A DNA stretch of 64,000 nucleotides from UBA6170 sp942491385 (GTDB taxonomy: Bacteria; Chloroflexota; Anaerolineae; Anaerolineales; Anaerolineaceae), in contig CALOAF010000006.1 of assembly GCA_942491385.1 (NCBI GenBank), positions 124,001-188,000 on the forward strand. Reading direction: 5' to 3'. Made by a program: the position numbers and the translations under genes. This document shows, piece by piece, positions 18,394 through 26,492 of the stretch; within the stretch, counting starts at the first letter, position 1; every line of letters begins with the position of its first letter. The notes under the pieces are model-generated. The model was not told where the DNA came from, did no database searches, and worked only from the letters and a program-made list of their open reading frames with translations.

Positions 18394-19488
18394 TTACATT
18401 TCTTCATCAGAGAAATTTTCTTCAGATTCGGAAGCAACTCCTATTTCAAAACCGTGCACGGCATGTTCACGGACTGCACGATCAATTTCATCCATCAAAT
18501 CCTGATTTTGCCGTAGAAATTCTTTCGCATTCTCTCGTCCCTGCCCCAAGCGAATATCACCATAGGAGTAAAATGCTCCACGTTTGGTGATAATTTCCAA
18601 TTGTGTGCCCAGATCCAGAATATCACCGGCGGTTGAGATACCTTCATCGTACATGACATCGAATTCTGCTACTTTAAATGGTGGCGCTACTTTATTCTTG
18701 ACAACACGAACCCGAACACGATTCCCAATAATTTCAGATCCAACTTTGATGGATTGAATACGACGGATATCAAGCCGTACAGATGCATAGAATTTCAAAG
18801 CCATACCACCTGTGGTCGTTTCAGGATTTCCAAACATTACGCCGATTTTTTGTCTTAATTGATTGGTAAATACTACGGCAGTTTTTGTCTGGTTGATCGC
18901 TCCGGATAATTTCCTCAATGCCTGTGACATTAATCGAGCTTGCATTCCCATGGTTGCATCGCCCATGTCGCCGTCTATTTCATTGCGTGGTACTAATGCA
19001 GCTACTGAATCAACTAACACCAGATCAATCGCACCAGAACGTACCAATGTTTCAGTAATTTCGAGTGCTTGTTCACCGGTATCTGGCTGTGAGATTAACA
19101 AATTATCGATATCTACACCCAGGTGAGTGGCGTAGACTGGATCCAATGCATGTTCCATATCGACGTATGCTGCCATACCGCCCAATTTTTGGATTTCAGC
19201 GACTAAATGTAAACATAAAGTTGTTTTTCCGGAAGATTCTGGACCAAAAATCTCAGTGATTCTTGCTTTTGGAATACCACCCACTCCCAGGGCAATATCC
19301 AGGGATAATGACCCGGTGGGTATAGCTTCCACATTGAGATGTTTCGCTTCGCCCATTCGCATAATGGAACCTTCGCCATATCTCTTCACAATATCACTTA
19401 AGGCTTTGTCTAAAACTGCGCGGCGAGCTTCATTCATTGGACTATTTTCATCTTGTGAGAATAATTCATTTTTTTTCTTACGAGCCAT
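18394..19488 (-). CDS. recA: Recombinase RecA
   Basis: ATP-dependent strand exchange protein of homologous recombination and coprotease for LexA. The 364-residue chain has GPESSGKTTLCLHL (Walker A, near residue 79), the MAW-type region MRMGEAKHLNVEAIPTGSLSLD, loop-2 region TNQLRQKIGVMFGNPETTTGG, and an acidic C-tail (ESEENFSDEE). AAGGAGA lies before the ATG. A possible damage-box lies 72 bases upstream. Confidence 0.98.
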   Translation of the reverse strand: MARKKKNELFSQDENSPMNEARRAVLDKALSDIVKRYGEGSIMRMGEAKHLNVEAIPTGSLSLDIALGVGGIPKARITEIFGPESSGKTTLCLHLVAEIQKLGGMAAYVDMEHALDPVYATHLGVDIDNLLISQPDTGEQALEITETLVRSGAIDLVLVDSVAALVPRNEIDGDMGDATMGMQARLMSQALRKLSGAINQTKTAVVFTNQLRQKIGVMFGNPETTTGGMALKFYASVRLDIRRIQSIKVGSEIIGNRVRVRVVKNKVAPPFKVAEFDVMYDEGISTAGDILDLGTQLEIITKRGAFYSYGDIRLGQGRENAKEFLRQNQDLMDEIDRAVREHAVHGFEIGVASESEENFSDEEM

Positions 19489-19559
19489 TGGGTTCTCCTT
19501 AAAGTAAGCTTATCAAATTATAGCTATTATTGTAATCAAGAATTAAATAATAGTTTATA

Positions 19560-19571
19560 GCACAAATGTTC
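19560..19571 (-). promoter_or_regulatory. Possible SOS (LexA) box upstream of recA
   Basis: On the minus strand GAACATTTGTGC matches six of eight arm positions of the Gram-positive-type box GAAC-N4-GTTC, at 72 bases before the recA start. A single imperfect match; LexA sites in this phylum are not uniform. Confidence 0.28.
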
Positions 19572-19595
19572 AAATGTCAAGCAGATTTTCCCCCC

Positions 19596-19625
19596 TTGAC
19601 AACAGCATCCTTTTTCAGGTAGACT
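19596..19625 (+). promoter_or_regulatory. Strong promoter for the glnA leader
   Basis: Consensus TTGACA, 18-base spacer, TAGACT. Predicted transcription start about 19632, which leaves an unusually long leader of nearly 350 bases before the glnA start at 19979. Confidence 0.75.
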
Positions 19626-19657
19626 AACTCCACTGCAAATTAATAATCGAATAGTTG

Positions 19658-19858
19658 GAGATCTAGCGACTGAATCTCATCATTGAGATGACGAGGAGGA
19701 GGTTCCTCTCTGCAAAGAGAGAGTTAATTCTGTCAGGGGCAAATACACAGAAGAAAATCGAGTGATCAGCGGATGCCTTCAAAGCCACACCACTGGCTTC
19801 AATCTCCTGGAATAAATGTGAATCTGAAAATCTGTTGGTGACAGCAGAAACAAAGATC
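19658..19858 (+). ncRNA. Structured glnA leader resembling the glmS self-cleaving ribozyme core
   Basis: In order the leader shows AGCGAC (19665-19670; glmS ribozymes have AGCGCC, cut after the A), a perfect 6-bp hairpin ATCTCA/TGAGAT (19674-19689) in the place of P1, then GACGAGG (19690-19696) with a GGAGG strand (19695-19699) that can pair with CCTTC (19776-19780) as P2, and inside that ATCGA (19757-19761) followed by CAGCGGATGCC (19767-19777), close to the conserved AUCGA and CGGCGGAUGCC of glmS. Next come AAGCC/GGCTT (19782-19799) like P3 and a TCTG/CAGA plus CTGT/ACAG stem (19823-19848) like P4/P4.1. Deviations: AGCGAC not AGCGCC, and a 52-base insert between GGTT and ATCGA. The match was recalled by eye, not scored with a covariance model. 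The next gene is glnA, not glmS. Confidence 0.55.
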
Positions 19859-19872
19859 CATAGTGGTTAGAA

Positions 19873-19893
19873 AAACCTTTTTTGAAAAGGTTT
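19873..19893 (+). terminator. Hairpin between the structured leader and glnA
   Basis: AAACCTTTT-TTG-AAAAGGTTT, a perfect 9-bp stem followed by ATTTTGAG. The U tract is short, so it may be a weak terminator, an attenuator or a 5' stabilising hairpin left after processing. Confidence 0.5.
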
Positions 19894-19978
19894 ATTTTGA
19901 GTATTTTGAACATTGCTGACAGAACAAAAGATGCAGTTTGTCATAGTGTTTAATTTTTTAACGATTTGGAGAATGATC

Positions 19979-21316
19979 ATGGATAATAAAGAAATTTTGG
20001 AACGAGTAAAAGCTGATGGCGTGAGATATGTATCATATCAATTTACCGACATCACCGGTACCGTCAAAAGTGTGGATGCACCGGTAAAAAGGTTAGAACG
20101 TGCGCTTGAGGACGGGGTTTGGTTTGATGGCTCATCCGTGCAAGGTTTTGCCAGAATACAGGAAAGTGATATGCATCTCCGTCTTGATCTGGATTCCTAT
20201 GCAGTGTTACCTTGGTCGCCTGAAGAGAATCGGAGAGCCAGATTTTTCTGCGAAATTTTTCATCCGGATGGATCGGTGTTTGAGGGTGATCCTCGAGGTG
20301 CCTTGAAACGGAAATTAAAAGTGCTGGAAAATAAGGGCTATGTTTTCAATGTAGGTCCTGAACCAGAATTTTTCTTATTTAGAAGAAACGGGACAGATAA
20401 TGTACATCCGGTTCCCCATGATGTGGGCGGCTATTTTGATTTCTCTCCAAATGATGAAGCGGTTAGTGTCAGGACAGAATTAATGAGTGCATTAATTCAA
20501 ATGGGACTGGAAGTCGAAGTTGGCCACCACGAAGTTGCTTTAGGACAACATGAGATTGATTTTGAATTTGGCGAAGCATTGAAAACTGCCGATAATGTGT
20601 TAACCCTCAAATATACCGTAAAAGCCATTGCTGCAAAACATGGCCTGGTTGCTTCCTTCATGCCAAAACCAATATTTGGCACTGCAGGATCAGGTATGCA
20701 CTGTCACCAATCACTTTTTGATCATAATGGCAATAATTTATTTTTTGATGCACATGATGATTTTCATTTATCTGAATTGGCATACAATTTTCTGGCTGGT
20801 CAGCTTCATCATGCCCGCTCCCTGACAGCCATTTTAAACCCTACCGTAAATTCGTACAAAAGGTTGGTTCCTGGGTATGAAGCACCTGTCTACATTGGCT
20901 GGGCTGGTGAAAATCGATCCGCATTGATCCGAATTCCCAGATTTACACCAGGAAATGATAAGGCTGTAAGAGCTGAATTACGAAGTCCTGATCCATCTGG
21001 AAATCCATATTTGCAATTTAATGCCATGCTGGCAGCAGCCATGGATGGTGTAGAGAACAAGATGAGACCACCCAAACCACTGAAAAATATTAACATTTAT
21101 TCGTTATCCTATGAAGAACGGGCTGCGATGGGAATTGGCCATTTACCCGGTTCATTATTAGAAGCACTGAATGAATTAGAAAAAGACGAAGTAATTAAGA
21201 GTAGTCTTGGTAGTGAAATGTTCAACGCTTTCATGCGAGCGAAGCGTGCTGAATGGGATGATTACCGGGTTTTTGTTACCGACTGGGAAAAACAGCGATA
21301 TTTGGAAACAGCTTAA
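19979..21316 (+). CDS. glnA: Glutamine synthetase, type I
   Basis: ATP-dependent synthesis of glutamine from glutamate and ammonia. The 445-residue chain shows the beta-grasp N-terminus with VWFDGSSVQGF, then the catalytic domain: GPEPEFFLF, GHHEVALGQHEIDF, GSGMHCHQSL, NSYKRLVPGYEAPVYIGW and the NRSALIRIPRF/RAELRSPDPSGNPYL region. It lacks the NLYDL-type adenylylation site region of the long GSI-beta form and resembles GSI-alpha, so control is more likely by feedback and by the leader. The frame is open from 19913, but GGAG at 19968-19971 and the conserved N-terminus point to ATG 19979. Confidence 0.95.
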   Translation: MDNKEILERVKADGVRYVSYQFTDITGTVKSVDAPVKRLERALEDGVWFDGSSVQGFARIQESDMHLRLDLDSYAVLPWSPEENRRARFFCEIFHPDGSVFEGDPRGALKRKLKVLENKGYVFNVGPEPEFFLFRRNGTDNVHPVPHDVGGYFDFSPNDEAVSVRTELMSALIQMGLEVEVGHHEVALGQHEIDFEFGEALKTADNVLTLKYTVKAIAAKHGLVASFMPKPIFGTAGSGMHCHQSLFDHNGNNLFFDAHDDFHLSELAYNFLAGQLHHARSLTAILNPTVNSYKRLVPGYEAPVYIGWAGENRSALIRIPRFTPGNDKAVRAELRSPDPSGNPYLQFNAMLAAAMDGVENKMRPPKPLKNINIYSLSYEERAAMGIGHLPGSLLEALNELEKDEVIKSSLGSEMFNAFMRAKRAEWDDYRVFVTDWEKQRYLETA

Positions 21317-21327
21317 TCGCAAATTTC

Positions 21328-21367
21328 AAAAAGAGGAATTTACATTCAAAGTAAATTCCTCTTTTTG
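21328..21367. terminator. Bidirectional terminator between glnA and the ttuA-like gene
   Basis: AAAAAGAGGAATTTAC and GTAAATTCCTCTTTTT form a perfect 16-bp stem with a 7-base loop. Placed to end both glnA (+) and the tgt-uppP-ttuBA operon (-). Confidence 0.92.
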
Positions 21368-21387
21368 GATAAGGTTATTCATGTTTA

Positions 21388-22305
21388 CTAACGGATTACC
21401 ATTCTGCAAAAAGTGCACTTTTCTTGAGTAGTCGTTGGCTGTCCACATGTAGGGCAGGAAAATAGCTCCTCAGCGATTTGTTCAATCTCATATTCTGTAA
21501 ATAATACTTTTTTTGCTTTTAGAAATTTGAGGTAAAAGGCTAGTTTGGTCCCAGCACGTTTATGTTCCAGTTGATTGAGCAATTCTTTATTTTGAATGGT
21601 GGTGCTCCCTTCAGAAAAAGGGCATTCTTCTTGAATGTATTCAATATTTGCCAGAATTGCATAAGCCGCAGTTTCACGTTCGTAGAAGCGGCAAAACGGT
21701 TTTGCTTTTGGGATTAATCCTACTTTTGCGGGTATAAAAGGGGCTTGTCGGCGCAGGAAATCTATCTGCCATCCGAGGACATTATTGAACAGAACAGCTA
21801 CTTCATCATCCAGGTTATGACCAGTCACCAATACATCATAACCATATTTTGCTGCAATTTCATTCATTGTATGTCTTTTAACCAATCCACACAAAGAACA
21901 AGGTTTTGATTTTCCGCGTTTGTTAGACTCAGAGAATTCAGGAATGGTTTTTCCAAATTCCTGTTTTGCGTTAACGATCTGTAGTGGGAGATGTTGTTCC
22001 GATGCGAATTTTTCTGCAAGAGTTTGAGATTTTGTAGAGTAATTGTCTTCTCCATGTATGCCCAGATGCATATAGACGCCACCGGTTTTGTAACCAAGTT
22101 TGTTCAAAACATCCCACAACGCTAATGAGTCTTTTCCCCCTGAAACAGCAACCAGAATCCTGTCATCTTTGGAAAACATATTATATTTGTAAATGTTTCG
22201 CTCGGTTTGATCACAGACCCATTCTAAAAAATGAGTTTTACAAAGGGCTAATTTATGCTGTCGCATGTTAATGACAGCTTTGTGATCGCATTTTCTACAT
22301 TTCAA
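21388..22305 (-). CDS. TtuA/TtcA-family tRNA 2-thiolation enzyme
   Basis: ATP-pyrophosphatase that activates a tRNA uridine or cytidine for sulfur insertion. The 305 residues have an N-terminal zinc finger (CRKCDHKA with a second Cys-His pair in LCKTHF), the PP-loop VAVSGGKDSLA near residue 52, the Fe-S cysteines in CSLCGLVKR and at EECPFS, and a C-terminal zinc finger CPTCGQP/CTFC. Two zinc fingers around the PP-loop are typical of TtuA (2-thioribothymidine at T54) rather than TtcA. The adjacent MoaD-like gene, one base upstream, is the expected sulfur carrier (TtuB-like). Confidence 0.87.
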   Translation of the reverse strand: MKCRKCDHKAVINMRQHKLALCKTHFLEWVCDQTERNIYKYNMFSKDDRILVAVSGGKDSLALWDVLNKLGYKTGGVYMHLGIHGEDNYSTKSQTLAEKFASEQHLPLQIVNAKQEFGKTIPEFSESNKRGKSKPCSLCGLVKRHTMNEIAAKYGYDVLVTGHNLDDEVAVLFNNVLGWQIDFLRRQAPFIPAKVGLIPKAKPFCRFYERETAAYAILANIEYIQEECPFSEGSTTIQNKELLNQLEHKRAGTKLAFYLKFLKAKKVLFTEYEIEQIAEELFSCPTCGQPTTTQEKCTFCRMVIR

Positions 22306-22306
22306 C

Positions 22307-22507
22307 TCAACCCCCAGAAATCACAGCGATGAATCGAATGACATCGCCATTCTTGAGAAGTTCACGTTCGGTGATTAACTCACCATTCCGTATACATAAA
22401 TATGTTTCGGGGAGTATGTCTAATTTACTGAAAACTTTGCTGACGGTTAAATCTTTGGTCTCTGTCAATACATATTCTTTATTTTTGAGAAAAGCGGTTA
22501 TTGTCAT
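22307..22507 (-). CDS. MoaD/ThiS-like sulfur carrier, probable TtuB partner
   Basis: 66 residues of the beta-grasp sulfur-carrier fold (LTVSKVFSKLDILPETYLC, then LKNGDVIRFIAVISGG), ending in the exposed Gly-Gly on which thiocarboxylate is formed. The frame is open to 22582, but the extra 25 residues are Cys-rich and unlike the family, so ATG 22507 is preferred. It is followed immediately by the TtuA-like enzyme, which makes tRNA thiolation its likely role rather than molybdopterin or thiamine synthesis. Confidence 0.8.
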   Translation of the reverse strand: MTITAFLKNKEYVLTETKDLTVSKVFSKLDILPETYLCIRNGELITERELLKNGDVIRFIAVISGG

Positions 22508-22533
22508 AATTCTGCCACAAATTTTATAAATTT

Positions 22534-23355
22534 TTAACGGAAATAGGCGACAACCAGGGTAAGGACAGCTATCGCAACACAATAAATACTAAATAATCCG
22601 AGCTTGTTATTATTAAGAAATTTCAATAACCAATGAATGGATAAAAATCCAACTAAACCGGAAGTAATAAATCCAACCAGCAACACGGGTAAAAATTCGT
22701 TTAAATTAGGCACCTCTAACAAGTCATTAATGCTCATAACTGCTGCACCGAGCATAACCGGTATTGACATCAAGAAAGAAAATTTCGCAGCTTCCTCTCG
22801 TTTAAGTTTGCGGAGGATGCCACCAGAAATTGTTGAACCTGAACGAGAAAGTCCTGGAAAAATTGCAAGAACCTGGAAACAGCCAATGATAAATGCATCC
22901 AGGGTTGATAAATCTTCCATCTTATTTACTTGTCTACTCAGGCGTTCCGCAATCCAAAGTAGAAAGGCAGTTATCAGCAAAAAAACTGCAGTAATTTGAA
23001 CGGAGTGAAAGGCAGCTTCGACTTGGTCCTTAAGAAAAAGCCCTCCAAGAATCGCGGGTATGGTGGAAAGCACGACAAACCAGCCCAATTTCGCATCTTC
23101 TGACCCAAACGGTTTTTTCTCCAGAATTCCTTTCAGCACAGCGTTACCAATTTTCCATAAATACTTCCAAAAATAGATAATCACGGCTATCAAGGTACCC
23201 ATTTGCACGAGTACATCAAATGTGAAAACATGCTCTTCCGGGATAGACCAGCCAAGGAGGAAAGGAGTGATAACGAGATGGCCTGAGCTTGAAATGGGTA
23301 AAAACTCGGTAAGTCCCTGAACGATTCCTAAAATAAATGCTTGCCAGATAGTCAT
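22534..23355 (-). CDS. uppP: Undecaprenyl-diphosphatase (BacA/UppP)
   Basis: Integral membrane phosphatase that recycles the lipid carrier of peptidoglycan synthesis. 273 residues with about eight membrane segments. The two family motifs are present: GLTEFLPISSSGHLVI near residue 15 and FPGLSRSGSTISGG near residue 165, carrying the catalytic Glu/His and Arg/Ser. Its start overlaps the tgt stop by four bases, so both are co-translated. Confidence 0.95.
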   Translation of the reverse strand: MTIWQAFILGIVQGLTEFLPISSSGHLVITPFLLGWSIPEEHVFTFDVLVQMGTLIAVIIYFWKYLWKIGNAVLKGILEKKPFGSEDAKLGWFVVLSTIPAILGGLFLKDQVEAAFHSVQITAVFLLITAFLLWIAERLSRQVNKMEDLSTLDAFIIGCFQVLAIFPGLSRSGSTISGGILRKLKREEAAKFSFLMSIPVMLGAAVMSINDLLEVPNLNEFLPVLLVGFITSGLVGFLSIHWLLKFLNNNKLGLFSIYCVAIAVLTLVVAYFR

Positions 23356-24503
23356 AGAATCTCCGATGAAGATAAAAGGATTTTATCAGCGGTAACGCCT
23401 GTTTTATATTGATAATTTGCTAAATAGAACGATGAAAATTTCTCAAATCGATTTTCAAGAATTGCCTGGCGTATATTCTTCATCAAATCCTGAAGCATGT
23501 GTATATTATGGATCGAGATTAGAGTACCAGACAATGTTTCTTTTGCCACGATTAAATGGCGAATATAAGCTCTGGAAAAAGTTTTACATGTGTAACAGGT
23601 GCATCCTTGTTCAATCGGTTCTGGATCACGGGCAAATTTTGAATTCATCAAGTTCAAACGACCGCTATTCGTCAGGGCTGCTGAATGTCGGGCGAGACGG
23701 GTAGCCAGAACACAGTCAAATATATCGACCCCCCTTTGCACTCCATAGATTAAATCTTCTGGTGTGCCGACCCCCATTAAATAACGGGGTTTGTCTTTGG
23801 GCAGGATTTGATTTACGATTTCCAGTGCGTGATACATTTCGGTTTTTGTTTCACCCACGGATAACCCACCAATGGCATACCCTGGAAAATCGATGGAACT
23901 AATAAACTCAGCAGATATTTTTCTCAATTCGGGAAAGATGCCACCCTGAACAATTCCGAAAAGCGCTTGATCATCTCGAGACTTGGCATTTTTACATCTA
24001 ATCGCCCATGCATGGGTTCTTTCCATCGCTTTGACGCTATAAGATTCATCATAGGGTGAAGCACATTCGTCGAATGCCATAATGATGTCAGCACCTAATT
24101 TTTCCTGTATCTGAATTGCAATCTCCGGAGTCAATCTATGTTTAGAGCCATCGATGTGACTGCGGAATGTGACACCATCCTGGTCTATTTTGCGCATATC
24201 AGCCAGAGAAAATACCTGAAAACCACCTGAGTCAGTCAGGATGGGTTTATTCCACTGCATGAAATTGTGCAGTCCACCCATTTCTGCGATCAAGTCTGCG
24301 CCGGGACGAAGGAAGAGGTGATATGTATTCGCAAGAATTAAGTTAGCACCGGTTGATTCTAGTTGTGCAGGGGTCAACGTTTTAACGGTCGCCTGGGTTC
24401 CCACAGGCGCAAAAGTTGGAGTGAGGATAATCCCATGCGGGGTATCAAATTCTCCAGCTCTGGCATTATCTTCGTTGTTGATTAGTTTGAAGTTGAAACT
24501 CAT
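23352..24503 (-). CDS. tgt: Queuine/preQ1 tRNA-ribosyltransferase
   Basis: Exchanges guanine 34 of GUN-anticodon tRNAs for preQ1. The 383 residues form a TIM barrel with the active-site loop ILTDSGGFQVFSLADMRKI, the nucleophile region GVQRGVDIFDCVLATRLARH, and the zinc site CTCYTC with a later His (about residue 305-335). It heads a minus-strand operon tgt-uppP-ttuB-ttuA. No preQ1 biosynthesis gene is in the window. Confidence 0.96.
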   Translation of the reverse strand: MSFNFKLINNEDNARAGEFDTPHGIILTPTFAPVGTQATVKTLTPAQLESTGANLILANTYHLFLRPGADLIAEMGGLHNFMQWNKPILTDSGGFQVFSLADMRKIDQDGVTFRSHIDGSKHRLTPEIAIQIQEKLGADIIMAFDECASPYDESYSVKAMERTHAWAIRCKNAKSRDDQALFGIVQGGIFPELRKISAEFISSIDFPGYAIGGLSVGETKTEMYHALEIVNQILPKDKPRYLMGVGTPEDLIYGVQRGVDIFDCVLATRLARHSAALTNSGRLNLMNSKFARDPEPIEQGCTCYTCKTFSRAYIRHLIVAKETLSGTLISIHNIHMLQDLMKNIRQAILENRFEKFSSFYLANYQYKTGVTADKILLSSSEIL

Positions 24504-24684
24504 TAATCGAATCCTAAAAAAATAAAATAATTATGCCTTGTCGATTATACTATGAGGAATTACGGCACTCCTGTGTGAAATTAGGTTTGATTGATATTCA
24601 GCTGAAAACAATTAGACTCAATTGAAAGAGTGAGTGGTGCCTGAGGAAAATTTATCGATTGGAAAAAAGATTAGAGGCGGTTAT

Positions 24685-26367
24685 ATGAATACCCCAATAG
24701 AAAAAGAATGGATTATTGCTCCAAAAATCCCCGTGGATGTCAAAAATGAATTATGTGATTATTCGGAAATCATGCAGCAAATTCTATATAACCGTGGAAT
24801 TACGGATGCTGGATCGGCAGCACAATTCTTACAAAAAGATTCCAGCGGTTATGATCCATTTTTGATGAATGATATGGAAAGAGCCGTTGGACGATTGCTG
24901 CAAGCTATTGATTCGCAGGAGATTATTGCTGTATTTGGGGATTACGATGCCGATGGAATTACGTCGACTGCTTTATTAACAGAAGTACTCGAAACCCTGG
25001 GTGCGGTTGTCTTCCCTTTTATTCCTGAACGGGAAGATGGGTATGGGGTTAATACGAACGCGATAGATTTTCTATATGATCAAAAAATTTCATTGATTAT
25101 TACAGTAGATTGTGGAATCCGTTCAGTTGAAGAATTACGCTATGCTCAGGAATTGGGTATGACTGTCATTGTGACTGATCATCATATGCCTGCAGGGGTT
25201 ATTCCAGATGTGCATAGCGTTATTTGCCCACGGGTGGAGGGAGATCAATATCCTGAAAAAAACCTGGCAGGCGTTGGTGTTGCTTATAAATTAGCCCAGG
25301 CATTATTCCAGACGAAAAGTGGGTCAATGGAATTTGCTGATCATTGGCTGGATCTGGCAGCAATTGGGACGGTTGCAGATGTTGTACCTTTGTTAGGGGA
25401 AAACAGGTTAATTGTCGCCAAAGGTATCACAGCCATTAGGTTTTCGAAAAGGGTTGGTCTAGTAAGTTTAATATCAGTAGCCGGATTTGATCAGCGAAAA
25501 ATCAACACAATGGATATAGGTTTTGGTATCGCTCCCAGATTAAATGCAGCCGGTCGATTGGATTCGCCTAAAAAAGCATTGGAATTATTGATAACACCGG
25601 ATCTCGGCAGAGCAGGAATGTTGAGCCAGGAATTGGATGATATAAACCGTAAAAGACAAAAAGAAACTATGGAAATGCAGGAATCTGCACAGGCAAAAAT
25701 TGACAAAAATAAAATGATCATCGTTGTCATGGATGAGGCATTTAATCCAGGTCTGGTCGGGTTGGTGTCAGCAAAATTAACTGAAACATTCTACCGACCA
25801 GCCATTGTGGGTTATCAGGGGAAAGAATATACCAGAGCATCCTGTCGGAGTATTCCAGAATTCCATATTACAGAAGCTTTGGATAAATGCGAAAACTTAC
25901 TAGTCCGTCATGGAGGTCATGCTATGGCAGCCGGGTTCACGGTTGCCAATGAGAAAATTGACCAGTTGATCTGTGAATTGGATAAAATTGCAGAAGCGGG
26001 ACTGAATCCGGATCATTTATACCCAAAAATCAATATTGATATTGAATGTCCTCTGCACTTACTTCCGGAAAAAATTTTAGAGGACTTGGATCAATTAGAA
26101 CCACTAGGTGCAGAAAATTCGGAAGCAGTGTTTGTTTCCAGAGATGTTGAAGTAAGAAGTGCCAGGACAGTTGGCAAAGATCAGAATCATCTTAAGTTGC
26201 GATTAGGAGATTTGAAAGTTCCATATGATGCGATCGCATTTAACCTTGGATATTGGGGAAAAGAGATGCCTGCCAAGGTTGATGTGGTTTATTGTGTGGA
26301 ACGCAACCATTACAACGGAAACATTTATAAGCAGCTCAGGGTGAAAGATTTAAAACCTTCCAATTAA
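24685..26367 (+). CDS. recJ: Single-strand DNA exonuclease RecJ
   Basis: 5'-3' exonuclease of the DHH superfamily acting in recombination and mismatch repair. Motifs in order: GDYDADGITSTALL, VDCGIRS, TDHHMP (the DHH motif), DLAAIGTVADVVPL, then the DHHA1 part with RHGGHAMAAGF. About 560 residues, a compact form. The frame is open upstream to 24634, but GAGGCGG before ATG 24685 fixes the start. It is divergent from tgt. Confidence 0.94.
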   Translation: MNTPIEKEWIIAPKIPVDVKNELCDYSEIMQQILYNRGITDAGSAAQFLQKDSSGYDPFLMNDMERAVGRLLQAIDSQEIIAVFGDYDADGITSTALLTEVLETLGAVVFPFIPEREDGYGVNTNAIDFLYDQKISLIITVDCGIRSVEELRYAQELGMTVIVTDHHMPAGVIPDVHSVICPRVEGDQYPEKNLAGVGVAYKLAQALFQTKSGSMEFADHWLDLAAIGTVADVVPLLGENRLIVAKGITAIRFSKRVGLVSLISVAGFDQRKINTMDIGFGIAPRLNAAGRLDSPKKALELLITPDLGRAGMLSQELDDINRKRQKETMEMQESAQAKIDKNKMIIVVMDEAFNPGLVGLVSAKLTETFYRPAIVGYQGKEYTRASCRSIPEFHITEALDKCENLLVRHGGHAMAAGFTVANEKIDQLICELDKIAEAGLNPDHLYPKINIDIECPLHLLPEKILEDLDQLEPLGAENSEAVFVSRDVEVRSARTVGKDQNHLKLRLGDLKVPYDAIAFNLGYWGKEMPAKVDVVYCVERNHYNGNIYKQLRVKDLKPSN

Positions 26368-26492
26368 AATTCATTGAAACAAATAGATTTGGATGTTTAT
26401 ATAAAAAATTTGGTGGGTAGTGGAAATAAAAACAAAATTTTTCAGCATGCTATAATTATTTCAGTTTGATTGTTTTCCTATATGGAGGATGT

